This document shows, in pieces, positions 49,847-58,503 of a stretch of 64,000 nucleotides of DNA. Positions within the stretch are counted from its first letter, which is position 1. Every line of letters starts with the position of its first letter. Where the stretch lies: positions 1 through 64,000 of the forward strand of contig CAUGYD010000008.1 in the NCBI GenBank assembly GCA_959603585.1, written 5' to 3'. A model generated the notes under the pieces. It did not search any database. It saw only the letters and a list, made by a program, of their open reading frames with translations, and had not been told where the DNA came from. The stretch comes from Scatosoma sp900555925 (lineage in GTDB: Bacteria > Bacillota > Clostridia > Christensenellales > Borkfalkiaceae). The position numbers and the translations under genes are program-made.

Positions 49847-51180
49847 AAAAAATGATTTCCGCCGTGCTTGCGGCAACCCTTCTCTCCTCGTCCTTCGTTG
49901 CATTGACCGCTTGCGATAACCGCCCCGTCCTCAAAGTCGCCAATTGGGCAGATTATATCGACGAGGGCGGCGACGGCAGTATCGATGAAAACAATCAAGC
50001 ACTGTATGAAGATTTTGAAGAATGGTACAAAGAGACCACGGGCAAGGAAATCCGCGTGGAATACATTCGTGTACAGGACAACGAGACTTTATACAATCAA
50101 ATGGAAACGGGCGACAAATTCGACCTTATCTGCCCTTCGGAATATATGATTATGAAGCTCGCTGCGGAAGATAAATTGGAAGAACTGCCCGACAGCTTTT
50201 ACGATACCTCCGTCGAGACCAATTATTATGCGAAAAACGTCTCCCCTTTTATCAAGGATACCTTCGACTCCAACGAAATCAACGGTAAGGCATGGTCAAA
50301 ATATGCCGCGGGTTACATGTGGGGAACGACGGGCTTCGTGTTCAATCCCGAGCTGGTGGACGAAAACGATGTCAAAACCTGGAACGTTTTTACTAATCAG
50401 AAATATAATAAAAAAATTACGGCAAAAGACAATGTAAGAGACAGTTATTTTGCAGGGCTCGGAATGTATTACGAAAACGACATCAAAGCCTTGAAAACGA
50501 AACTCGATAACGGCGAAATTGACTTGACCGAATATCAAAAACAGTTGTCCGAACGCATGAACGATACCTCCGAAACAACGATGACTGCCGTTCAGGAACT
50601 TTTGATTCAAATGAAAAAAAATATTCTGGGCTTTGAGACGGACAGCGGAAAAGACGACATGATTTCCGGCAGAATCACCATCAATTATCAATGGAGCGGC
50701 GACGCGGTCTATGCGATTAATGAAGCCGAAGACGAAAGCGGCGTGCTTCTCGGTTACTGTATTCCCGACACCGTTTCCAACCTTTGGTTTGACGGTTGGG
50801 TAATGCCGAAAGGCGCCAACGTAGAAGTTGCCACCGCATTTATCAACTTTCTTTCCATGCCGAAAAACGCCGTCAGAAACATGTATTGTATCGGCTATAC
50901 CAGCTGTATCGGCGGAAAAGAGGTATTCGATTATCTCAAAGACACCTATGAAGCGGAAGAAGGCGATACGACAGCCGTCATCTATGATCTGAGCTATTTC
51001 TTCGGAGATACCGTGGACGGTGAAGCGGTGATTTCTGCTCCTAAGGAACAGCTGAGCCGTCAGTTATTCGCTCAATATCCCGATGCAGAGACCATGAAAC
51101 GTTGTGTCGCCATGAAATATTTCGAAGCTGACGCAAACAGCCGTGCAAATAAAATGTGGCAGGAGGTTTTGGCGAGCTGA
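49843..51180 (+). CDS. potD: Spermidine/putrescine-binding lipoprotein PotD
   Basis: PotD captures polyamines outside the membrane and delivers them to PotBC. The 445-residue protein has a lipoprotein signal peptide with lipobox LTAC at residues 21-24, so it is anchored through Cys24. The mature part begins LKVANWADYIDEG, the usual PotD opening, and continues with FDLICPSEYMIMKLA near 90 and GRITINYQWSGDAVYAI near 270. NLWFDGWVMPKGANVEVA, near 315, contains the ligand-contact tryptophan. It is about 90 residues longer than E. coli PotD. A strong terminator follows. Confidence 0.94.
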   Translation: MKKMISAVLAATLLSSSFVALTACDNRPVLKVANWADYIDEGGDGSIDENNQALYEDFEEWYKETTGKEIRVEYIRVQDNETLYNQMETGDKFDLICPSEYMIMKLAAEDKLEELPDSFYDTSVETNYYAKNVSPFIKDTFDSNEINGKAWSKYAAGYMWGTTGFVFNPELVDENDVKTWNVFTNQKYNKKITAKDNVRDSYFAGLGMYYENDIKALKTKLDNGEIDLTEYQKQLSERMNDTSETTMTAVQELLIQMKKNILGFETDSGKDDMISGRITINYQWSGDAVYAINEAEDESGVLLGYCIPDTVSNLWFDGWVMPKGANVEVATAFINFLSMPKNAVRNMYCIGYTSCIGGKEVFDYLKDTYEAEEGDTTAVIYDLSYFFGDTVDGEAVISAPKEQLSRQLFAQYPDAETMKRCVAMKYFEADANSRANKMWQEVLAS

Positions 51181-51200
51181 ACCTTTCCCGAAATCCAATC

Positions 51201-51239
51201 AAAACAGGCTTTCCCCTTTTGGAGGAAAGCCTGTTTTTT
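51201..51239 (+). terminator. Terminator of the pot operon
   Basis: A 14-bp stem AAAACAGGCTTTCC with GGAAAGCCTGTTTT (51201-51214 with 51224-51237) is followed by TT, 20 bases after the potD stop. Confidence 0.9.
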
Positions 51240-51392
51240 GATATGTAAATAACTTTTTAACTTTGTCCTGCAAACGCTTTCAATTATCCTCTTTTATTTT
51301 TATATGCGCAAGTTCCTTTACTTTCAGCATATCGATTTTTTATATACCCCTTTTATTTCCGATAAACCAACTGCTCTCGATAGTCATACGCT

Positions 51393-52310
51393 TTATAAAA
51401 TCAGGAGCATTACGGGCATGGTAATAATGCACATCATTGTTCCTAAAAGCACCATATTTGCGCCTTCCTCCTGTCCCTCGCCCAACAGCTCGGCAAAATT
51501 CAAAACGACGCTGGCGACGGGACAGCAGGCCAAAATAAAAATCGTCTGACGGACATATTCTTCGAACGGAAAGATATAGGACGCTCCGAGGGCGATAAGC
51601 GGAAAAATCATCTGTTTGACCAAAACGATAAGATACTGCATTTTCCCCGAAAAAATCGCCTTAAACCGCATGCTGCCGAGCCTTACGCCGAGGATAATCA
51701 TACACAAAGGCGTAGTCATCTTCCCGACAATAGATACCGCATTATATAACTCGGAAGGCATTTTGATATCCAAAATAAATAAGGGCAGAGCTACCGCCAT
51801 AATCAAGACGGCGGGATTGAACGCAATCTTTTTTATCGACATATATTTCCTGTCATGCGCAATCACGGCAGAAGCGACCGTCCAGCCCAAAAGGCTCATG
51901 GAAGCGAAATACATATTCGTAAACACAACGGCATCGGTATCCGGCAACACCGCCTGCAAAATAGGAACTCCGAAAAAGGCACAATTTCCGAAGGTACTCG
52001 CTATCGTGTAAATCCTATATCGGACATCTTCCTGCTTTTTTCGGAAAATCAAATAAAAAATCCCGATGGATATGAGCTGGACTACCGTAATCGCTAAAAA
52101 GAACCATAAAAGCTGTCCGAACAGATGCGAAGTATAATGCGCGTCGTTAAACGTATACAGCGTAAGACAGGGTTGGCATACGTACATTAATACTTTTGAA
52201 AAAGCAGGCAACGAATCTGTTTTGACCGCTTTCGCCTTGGATAAAATAAATCCGGGTACCGCATATAACAACAATATACCGACCGAAGTTAATGTTAACA
52301 GAAAATCCAT
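51393..52310 (-). CDS. AEC family transporter (auxin efflux carrier type)
   Basis: AEC carriers are ten-helix secondary transporters. Bacterial members move malate, malonate and similar acids. The 305-residue protein has evenly spaced hydrophobic helices throughout. It shows the family pattern GNCAFFGVPILQAVLP near residue 110, MTTPLCMIILGVRLG near 197, and ILACCPVASVVLNFAELLG near 258. The substrate cannot be read from sequence. A malic-enzyme gene lies 3.7 kb away, compatible with organic-acid transport but not proof. The gene has its own promoter and an upstream array of palindromes that suggests dedicated regulation. Confidence 0.9.
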   Translation of the reverse strand: MDFLLTLTSVGILLLYAVPGFILSKAKAVKTDSLPAFSKVLMYVCQPCLTLYTFNDAHYTSHLFGQLLWFFLAITVVQLISIGIFYLIFRKKQEDVRYRIYTIASTFGNCAFFGVPILQAVLPDTDAVVFTNMYFASMSLLGWTVASAVIAHDRKYMSIKKIAFNPAVLIMAVALPLFILDIKMPSELYNAVSIVGKMTTPLCMIILGVRLGSMRFKAIFSGKMQYLIVLVKQMIFPLIALGASYIFPFEEYVRQTIFILACCPVASVVLNFAELLGEGQEEGANMVLLGTMMCIITMPVMLLIL

Positions 52311-52345
52311 TTTCCGTTTGCCCTCTCTTTTTACATAACGTTTCT

Positions 52346-52375
52346 ATTTTAATATATCCTCCCTTTCTTTGTCAA
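52346..52375 (-). promoter_or_regulatory. Promoter of the AEC transporter gene
   Basis: On the minus strand TTGACA (52375-52370) and TAAAAT (52351-52346) have an 18-base spacer. The leader is about 30 bases. The palindrome array lies just upstream of the -35. Confidence 0.78.
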
Positions 52376-52397
52376 CAAATTATATAACCTATTTTAT

Positions 52398-52532
52398 ATT
52401 ATGTCAGACATAATTATTACGTCTATCATCGTACTATATCACACGTAATTGCTATTTCAGACATAATTTTAAGGTCAAATCCCCCATTTTTCGGGCTGTT
52501 ATGTCAGACATAATTATTATGCGTGACATAAT
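52398..52532. promoter_or_regulatory. Array of four palindromic operator-like sites
   Basis: Site A, ATTATGTCAGACATAAT (52398-52414), is a perfect 17-base palindrome apart from its central base. Site C (52499-52513) repeats its inner 15 bases exactly. Site B (52453-52468) keeps the right half CAGACATAAT. Site D, ATTATGCGTGACATAAT (52516-52532), keeps both outer half-sites. Centres are at 52406, 52459, 52506 and 52524. The array lies upstream of the AEC promoter and downstream of the ABC transporter terminator, and is the main content of the 324-base gap 52311-52634. The regulator is unknown. Confidence 0.7.
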
Positions 52533-52574
52533 AGATGGATTTTCGCCGCGTTCGCGCAATCTCTTTGTCTTCAT

Positions 52575-52611
52575 GAAAAAAACGCCTCGGAAAGCGAGCT
52601 TTTGAGACGTT
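52575..52611 (-). terminator. Terminator after the ABC transporter gene
   Basis: The stem AACGTCTC/GAGGCGTT (52611-52604 with 52588-52581 on the minus strand, with a G-T pair) is followed by seven T. Confidence 0.78.
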
Positions 52612-52634
52612 TTAGAGCGATTTTGCGGGAATAA

Positions 52635-54527
52635 TTAGTTTTCGGAAGTAATTTCTTCACGGATGCGGCTGAGACGTTCCAATTCGCAGAATTTTCCGCC
52701 TTTTTTCATGAGTTCATCGTAGTTTCCGATTTCGACGGCGCATCCGTCCTCCATTACAACAATTCTGTCAGCATTTCGAATCGTCGAAAGTCTGTGAGCG
52801 ACGATAAACGTCGTACGGGCCTTTACCAATCGATTTACAGCCTTTTGAACGTGATATTCGGCGACATTATCGAGCGCGGAAGTCGCTTCGTCCATAATGA
52901 GGATACGCGGATTTCGGATCAAAGCGCGGGCTATACAGATTCGCTGTTTCTGTCCGCCGGAGAGTTTGTCGCCGTGTTCGCCGACCTGTGTCTCCAATCC
53001 GTCGGGCAGCGAAGGAAGAAATTCGGGAATGTCCGCATCTTCTACGGCTTTATTCAATTCCTCCTCGGTATAAGAAGAAAGACCATAAGTGATATTTTCA
53101 CGGATACTCCCCGAAAACAAAATACTGTTTTGCGGAACGACGGAAATAAAATGTCGATAGGTCGGTCTGGACATTTCGTTTAACGGAATCCCGTCAATAA
53201 GAATATCCCCTTCCGTCGGTTCTAATAATCCGATGAGCAGATTGATGATCGTACTTTTTCCCGAGCCCGAAGAGCCTACAATGGCGATACATTCCCCCGG
53301 CGAAACGTGCAAATCAAAATCTTTTACGACTTTTTTATCACCGTCGGGATAATGATAGGATACGTTATCGAAATCCACACGCCCTTCGATTGCGGGCAAT
53401 ACTTTATTGCCGCCCGTTCCTTCCATATCCTCCGCACGCATAAGCTCGGAAAGAGAAGAAACGGCTTCTTTTCCCGACATCAGAGCAGGATAAGCATTGA
53501 TAAGCGTCAAGACGGAACCGTTTATGGAGCCGAACAAAGACTGGAACAGAACCACTTCCCCCGGAGAAATGATGTTTTTGATTGCAAGAAAAACGCAGAA
53601 AAACAGACATACACCGCTCAACAGATTACTGATAACCCAAGTAATCGAACCAAAATAAGCATTGGTTTTATCCAATTTCAGCCCCGCGCGTTTTACGGAA
53701 TCGATACGGTGCTGCATTTCTACAGTTTCCACGGTTTCGAGTCCGTGCGCTTTAGTAAGCGTCAACATCTGCAACATCGTCGTAAGTTTTGCAGACATTT
53801 TTTCGTTTTCCAAACGAAAAGCGGAATTGGTGACGCGCATCTTTTTGCGGAATACCATGGCATTCAGAACATTCAAGGGAATAATCGCGACGAAAAACAA
53901 CGTGACGACAGGACTTTTTCCCAAGGATATTCCCACTGAAACCACCGCGCCGATAAGATTCGGAATGACGACCTGAACGACGTTCCGGTAATACATGTCC
54001 ACGCTGTCGATATCCCTTAAGAATTTCGACTGAATTTTACCGCTTTCCATTTCTTTATGGTAAGTAATGGAAAGACGCTGCAATTTACGCACCACACTGT
54101 CTTTTACTCCCGCCGTGGTATTTCGCAGCATCTTGTTAGTAATAGATGAATACCACATGTGGGTGGGAACGTTCTGAATCAGCATGACGGCAAAAATTAC
54201 CGCATCGATAAGAATTCTCGTGAGGAATCCTTCCGGCTTAACGGTAATGAGGTCGATAACGTCGCTGGTAACAAGCGGCATTATCCATAGCGGCGAGGCT
54301 TTGAGTATGTAGACGAGGGAAGAATAAAGTAAACGACCTCTGTCGCGCCGGAAAATCTTTTTCAGAAATCCGTCGCCGTGTTTCTTTCCTCCGCCCTCCT
54401 CCCGGAACAAAGCCTCGTAATCGGGAATCTTATTGATTTTTTTCAATCGTTCCCGTTCCGCGCGTTCTGTCTCCTTCTCTGCCCCTCGTGGCTTTTCCGC
54501 GGGAGGCTCCTTTTCTTTTTTCTGCAT
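52635..54527 (-). CDS. ABC exporter, fused membrane and ATPase half-transporter
   Basis: The 630-residue protein has a charged cytoplasmic N terminus of about 60 residues. A six-helix type I exporter membrane domain covers about residues 65-360, and an ATPase domain follows. The ATPase has Walker A GSSGSGKSTIINLL near 420, Q-loop SVVPQNSILFSGSIREN near 463, signature KLSGGQKQRICIARAL near 520, Walker B ILIMDEATSALD near 543, and the H-loop in FIVAHRLSTIR near 575. Family members export lipids, drugs or peptides as dimers, and the substrate is not known. The GGGTATACCC palindrome at 54560-54569 lies 33 bases upstream of the start. Confidence 0.92.
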   Translation of the reverse strand: MQKKEKEPPAEKPRGAEKETERAERERLKKINKIPDYEALFREEGGGKKHGDGFLKKIFRRDRGRLLYSSLVYILKASPLWIMPLVTSDVIDLITVKPEGFLTRILIDAVIFAVMLIQNVPTHMWYSSITNKMLRNTTAGVKDSVVRKLQRLSITYHKEMESGKIQSKFLRDIDSVDMYYRNVVQVVIPNLIGAVVSVGISLGKSPVVTLFFVAIIPLNVLNAMVFRKKMRVTNSAFRLENEKMSAKLTTMLQMLTLTKAHGLETVETVEMQHRIDSVKRAGLKLDKTNAYFGSITWVISNLLSGVCLFFCVFLAIKNIISPGEVVLFQSLFGSINGSVLTLINAYPALMSGKEAVSSLSELMRAEDMEGTGGNKVLPAIEGRVDFDNVSYHYPDGDKKVVKDFDLHVSPGECIAIVGSSGSGKSTIINLLIGLLEPTEGDILIDGIPLNEMSRPTYRHFISVVPQNSILFSGSIRENITYGLSSYTEEELNKAVEDADIPEFLPSLPDGLETQVGEHGDKLSGGQKQRICIARALIRNPRILIMDEATSALDNVAEYHVQKAVNRLVKARTTFIVAHRLSTIRNADRIVVMEDGCAVEIGNYDELMKKGGKFCELERLSRIREEITSEN

Positions 54528-54647
54528 AATGAAAAACCTCTTTATATTTATTTTTCAACGGGTATACCCCGCTAAAATCTCTTTAATGAGAGACTCCTTA
54601 TTTTCCCTGATAAGATTTCTTTATTTTTTCATTATATATTTTTTTGA

Positions 54648-55487
54648 TTATATAGTTTCCTTATCCTTCTTTTGTTCCGGTAAAACCTTTATCCCGAATC
54701 CCAGCCTCTTATACAGCTCTATACGTTCCTCCTCAGGATACCTCCAAACCGAATACAGAACAAAAATACCTACGCTTATCCCTACAACCGCCATTAAAAT
54801 TACTGTCGGGGTATCAAATATCGCTCCGCTGCCTAATTTCGGCAACATGAGTCCGCAAAAATCATACAATCCATGCACGAACGCAGGAAAAAGGATATTT
54901 TTTGTCTTCATGAGCGCAAATGCACATAATCCCCCGATGAGCGTAGAATAACCCGCCTGCAACAAAGTAGGGCCAATCCCCGCACCTGCAAAAATATTAA
55001 AAAGGTGCATACCTCCGAAAATGACGGAAGAAATAAAAAACGTTTTTATAAGCCCCTTTTTGTCGGAAGAAAAACAGCCGGCCAACAACGGAAATACAAT
55101 CCCGCGGAAAACACATTCTTCAAAAACGCCGACAAAAATACAGAACCCCGCAAACCAAAGCCATTTATCGACGTCCGTGTACAATAACTGAGATTTGCCT
55201 GCAAAATAAGAGGGAAAAGGGAAATTATCCACGGCAACGAGAAGGCAAGGAATCAGAAACCAAAGTTTCGTCGGTCTGCCGAACAGTCCCGTCTTTCCAC
55301 GAATCATAAGCCATATAACCGCCACCGTACCGATAATTAAAGGCACGGTATCCGAAATCAGTCCGTTTTTCACTTCGTCGGACGTATATTTTATAGGCAA
55401 AAAATCTAACACCGCCATGATCGCACACAATACGATAATGACAATAATTTCAATAATATCCCTACGTTTTTTCTTTTCTTCGGACAC
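54648..55487 (-). CDS. CPBP-family intramembrane metalloprotease
   Basis: CPBP (CAAX protease and bacteriocin-processing) proteins are membrane-embedded metal peptidases. The 279-residue protein has about eight hydrophobic segments. The active-site motifs are EExxxR in VFEECVFRGIVFPL near residue 145, FxxxH in SVIFGGMHLFNIF near 180, and the later histidine in FVHGLYDFCG near 225. Its substrate is unknown. I use a GTG start at 55487 because AAGGGGAAAT precedes it and the consensus promoter at 55518-55546 puts transcription start only about 24 bases upstream. That rules out the longer frame. Confidence 0.88.
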   Translation of the reverse strand: MSEEKKKRRDIIEIIVIIVLCAIMAVLDFLPIKYTSDEVKNGLISDTVPLIIGTVAVIWLMIRGKTGLFGRPTKLWFLIPCLLVAVDNFPFPSYFAGKSQLLYTDVDKWLWFAGFCIFVGVFEECVFRGIVFPLLAGCFSSDKKGLIKTFFISSVIFGGMHLFNIFAGAGIGPTLLQAGYSTLIGGLCAFALMKTKNILFPAFVHGLYDFCGLMLPKLGSGAIFDTPTVILMAVVGISVGIFVLYSVWRYPEEERIELYKRLGFGIKVLPEQKKDKETI

Positions 55488-55517
55488 AACAATTTCCCCT
55501 TTTTTCGACTTGCCGTT

Positions 55518-55546
55518 ATTATACAAAATCCGTCTCCGTTTGTCAA
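55518..55546 (-). promoter_or_regulatory. Perfect consensus promoter of the CPBP gene
   Basis: On the minus strand TTGACA (55546-55541) and TATAAT (55523-55518) are exact with a 17-base spacer. It fixes the CPBP start at the GTG of 55487. Confidence 0.9.
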
Positions 55547-55764
55547 CTATCGAACGAAAGTTTTCAAAAATTTTTTCACACTTTTTATCCCCACAAAAAA
55601 TGTGCAGACAAATCCTTTCAGTCTCCTTTTCGTCCCAGCGTCCGCACATTCGAATATTAATGTTAAAATATAAAATTTATTTTTCAAAAATTCAACATAT
55701 TGAAATATTCTTCTCAAAAAAAGGATTATACTATTATATCCTCTATTCGGGAGAACACTGTTAT

Positions 55765-56013
55765 ATGGAACTCAATCAAGCCGTAGCGCGCAGGATTCGG
55801 CGCTTATTGAAAGAACATCATTTTACACAATATAGTTTATTCAAAAAGAGCGCCGTCCCTTGTTCGACCATTTCCATGATATGTACCTGTAAAGTCAAAG
55901 ATATCCGTTTAGGGACTCTTTTGAATCTCTGTCGTGGCTTCGATATTACTTTACAGGAATTTTTTAGCGACGAATTATTTGCAGTAGAAAATCTTTCCGA
56001 TAACGTCGTTTAA
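55765..56013 (+). CDS. Small XRE-type helix-turn-helix protein
   Basis: The 82-residue protein is almost entirely one XRE-like DNA-binding domain: VARRIRRLLKEHHFTQYSLF near residues 8-27, then the recognition region SAVPCSTISMICTCKVKDI, then LGTLLNLCRGFDITLQEFF. It resembles the many small phage-repressor-like regulators of Bacillota, and no target is evident. A longer frame upstream exists, but the ATG at 55765 begins the domain and follows CGGGAG. Its stop abuts the stop of the convergent malic-enzyme gene with no gap. Confidence 0.85.
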   Translation: MELNQAVARRIRRLLKEHHFTQYSLFKKSAVPCSTISMICTCKVKDIRLGTLLNLCRGFDITLQEFFSDELFAVENLSDNVV

Positions 56014-57187
56014 TCATTCTCTGGCCACGCCCGTATCCCTAGCAGCCTGCGCAACGGCTTTGGCCACAGCCTCATGAGCCTTCGGATCGTAGGCATAAGG
56101 CAAAATATAATCGGGATTGAGTTGCGTCTCGGAAACGCAAGAAGCAATTCCCTGCGCGGCAGCCATCATCATTTCCATATTAATATCTTTTGCGCGAACG
56201 TCCAATGCACCACGGAAAAGTCCGGGGAATACCAATACGTTATTAATTTGATTGGGATATTCGGAAGACCCCGTTCCCACGACAGCCGCTCCGGCGGCGA
56301 GCGCCTTTTCTCTCGATATTTCCGGAGTAGGATTCGCACAGGCGAATACGATAGCCTTTTCCGCCATAGAACGCACCATTTCTTCGCTTACGCAGTTTGC
56401 GACGGACACTCCGACAAATAACATCGGCCCCCTTCATCGCCGCCGCCAACGAGCCTACAACGCGCCGTTTATTAGACATTTCGGCAACTTCCTGTTTTGC
56501 ACCGTTCAACCGCGAATCGCCCTTACAGAGAATTCCTTTACTGTCGCATACAATAACATCCTTTACGCCGAAACGAAGGAGAAACTTCGCAATCGCAAGC
56601 CCCGCGGCTCCGGCTCCGTTTATGACTACGTTGATGTCCTCAATCTTCTTTCCGACAATTTTCAAGGCATTTAACAAAGCGGCAGCCGTGACGACCGCAG
56701 TTCCATGCTGATCGTCATGGAATACAGGGATATCCAAATCCTTTTTCAGACGCTTTTCGATTTCAAAACAGCGTGGCGCGGAAATATCTTCGAGATTAAT
56801 CCCCCCGAAAGAGCCCGCCAAAAGTTCTATCGTACGAACGATTTCGTCCGTATCCTTGGAACGGATACACAGAGGTATGGCGTCCACTCCGCCGAAGGCC
56901 TTGAACAGGGCACATTTTCCTTCCATGACGGGCAATCCGGCTTCGGGACCGATGTCCCCGAGTCCTAAAACGGCGGTGCCGTCCGTGATGACGGGAACGA
57001 TGTTCCAGCGGCGGGTGAGCATAAAACTTTTATCCGTATCCGCATGGATAGCCATACAGGGTTCTGCAACGCCGGGCGTATAGGCCAAAGACAGATGTTC
57101 TCTCGTATCGACGGGAACGCGGGGCGTCACTTCAATTTTCCCGCGCCATTCTTCATGCAGCTTCAACGATTCTTTTCTATAATCCAT
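56014..57187 (-). pseudogene. Malic enzyme gene broken by a one-base frameshift
   Basis: NAD(P)-dependent malic enzyme converts malate to pyruvate and CO2. The 5' part (57187 to about 56420) encodes YTPGVAEPCMAI near residue 35, the catalytic-site ALFKAFGGVDAIPL near 92, FHDDQHGTAVVTAAALLN near 155, and the nucleotide loop INGAGAAGLAIAKFLL near 190. After GADV near residue 256 the frame changes. The remainder, EEMVRSMAEKAIVFACANPTPEI and onward to the stop at 56014, is in the next frame. Removing one T from GTTATTTGTC restores GADVFVGVS, the family sequence. It could be a true pseudogene, an assembly error, or recoding. Confidence 0.88.
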
Positions 57188-57306
57188 AACATACTCCTTT
57201 TGATAATATTCTTTCCCTTTCTCATAAACTTTTTACCTTTTCTTCAAACATTTTCGGGAAGATTTTTGTGCTTTTCATTTTGCTCACACAATGTTTTTTC
57301 TTCTGT

Positions 57307-57343
57307 AAAAGGAAGGAGGCGCCCTTTGCGTTTCCTTCCTTTT
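57307..57343. other. Inverted repeat between malic enzyme and kdpD
   Basis: AAAAGGAAGGA (57307-57317) pairs perfectly with TCCTTCCTTTT (57333-57343) around a GC-rich loop. It lies between two divergent starts. It could be a leader structure of the malic-enzyme mRNA or a barrier before the kdpD promoter. No upstream plus-strand gene lies near enough for it to be an obvious terminator. Confidence 0.55.
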
Positions 57344-57373
57344 CATCATTCTTTTAAGTTGTGAGGAAACCGC

Positions 57374-57402
57374 TTGACTTTTCTTTCACGGCAAATTATA
57401 AT
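57374..57402 (+). promoter_or_regulatory. Promoter of kdpD giving a leaderless mRNA
   Basis: TTGACT (57374-57379) and TATAAT (57397-57402) have a 17-base spacer. The usual start point, seven bases after the -10, is the A of the kdpD ATG at 57409. No ribosome binding site precedes that ATG. Confidence 0.8.
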
Positions 57403-57408
57403 GCTTGT

Positions 57409-58503
57409 ATGAATACGCGCAATAATAATCTTTGGCTTTCAATATTCAAAAATACAGCGATGACCGTTTTGGTCTTTTGTCTCGGAACGGGCTTCTGTTT
57501 TTTGCTGGATTATTTCAAAATTAACGATCTCAATTTTTTAATCATCTATATTCTCGGAATTTTGCTCGTTGCAGTATTTACAAGGGGCTATGCCTATTCC
57601 GCGGTTTTGTCCGTTGTGAGCGTGCTCGGTTATAATTTCTTTTTTACAGACCCGCGTTGGACCTTAAAAATCGACGACAGCAAATATCTTGTTACCTTCT
57701 TTTTGATGATCGCCGTCGGACTCGGAATAAGCGCCTTGACCTTCCAATTAAAAAAGAAGATGGCCCAGATCAATTCCCTTAACGTCGAAAAGATGAAATT
57801 GAAAAACGACGCCGAGAAAGAGCAGTTGAAAGCAACACTTCTCAGGAGTATTTCCCACGATTTGAGAACTCCTCTGACGACCATTAAAAACGGTGCCGAA
57901 GTATTGCTGGAAAATCCCGAAATAGAAAATGCGGACAGGAGTGAAATCCTCGGAGACATTATATCCAAAGCCGACTGGACAATTCGGCTCGTAGAAAATT
58001 TGCTTTCCCTGACGAGAATCGACAGCAAAAAGCTGACCGTTAAAAAGACGCCCGAAGCGTTGGAAGAGGTGATCCCTCAGGCGGTCCGAAACGTGAGCGG
58101 AATTTTAGGAAAACGCCATATTCACTACGATATGCCCGAAGAAATGCTGGTTGTCCCCATGGACGCCACACTGATCATGCAGGTAATCGGCAACATTTTG
58201 AGCAATGCCGTTAAACACACAAGCGAGGATGGAAATATCTGGATAAAGGTTTGGGATACGGGAAAGAATGCCGTCTTTCGAATCGGAAACGACGGAGCGA
58301 GCATACGGGAAGAAGACCTTCCGCATATCTTTGAAATGTACTACACGGGGGGAAGTGACAGAAACAGCGAAGGCGTAGGACTGGGGCTGTCTATCTGTAA
58401 ATTGATCGTAACGGCGCACGGCGGACAGATTTCCGCTCGAAACGGAGAAAACGGCGGCGTCATATTTGAATTTAATCTGCCCATGGAGGACAAAAATGGC
58501 TAA
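57409..58503 (+). CDS. kdpD: Short KdpD-type sensor histidine kinase
   Basis: KdpD senses potassium limitation and phosphorylates KdpE. The 364-residue protein has only the C-terminal half of classical KdpD. Four membrane helices of the DUF4118 type come first (residues 13-118; YILGILLVAVFTRGYAYSAV, NFFFTDPRW). A dimerisation/phosphoacceptor domain with His in RSISHDLRTPLTTI near 150 follows. The ATPase domain has N-box NILSNAVKHTSEDG near 263 and G-boxes EGVGLGLSICK near 323. The large N-terminal KdpD and UspA-like cytoplasmic domains are absent. An upstream in-frame GTG at 57361 is unlikely because the promoter lies inside that extension. It overlaps kdpE by eight bases. Confidence 0.92.
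   Translation: MNTRNNNLWLSIFKNTAMTVLVFCLGTGFCFLLDYFKINDLNFLIIYILGILLVAVFTRGYAYSAVLSVVSVLGYNFFFTDPRWTLKIDDSKYLVTFFLMIAVGLGISALTFQLKKKMAQINSLNVEKMKLKNDAEKEQLKATLLRSISHDLRTPLTTIKNGAEVLLENPEIENADRSEILGDIISKADWTIRLVENLLSLTRIDSKKLTVKKTPEALEEVIPQAVRNVSGILGKRHIHYDMPEEMLVVPMDATLIMQVIGNILSNAVKHTSEDGNIWIKVWDTGKNAVFRIGNDGASIREEDLPHIFEMYYTGGSDRNSEGVGLGLSICKLIVTAHGGQISARNGENGGVIFEFNLPMEDKNG

Noticed and set aside
52311..52634. Palindrome array as a CRISPR or mobile-element terminus
   Set aside because: Spacing is irregular (53, 47, 18 bases), units are symmetric operators rather than identical repeats, and no cas or transposase gene is near.
55417..55764. N-terminal extension of the small HTH protein
   Set aside because: This part runs antisense through the CPBP promoter and start. 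The HTH domain begins at the ATG of 55765 behind a ribosome binding site.
56014..56424. Independent 136-residue malic enzyme-like protein
   Set aside because: It lacks the catalytic and nucleotide-binding parts and its first residues are the continuation of the upstream frame. It is the 3' part of one frameshifted gene.
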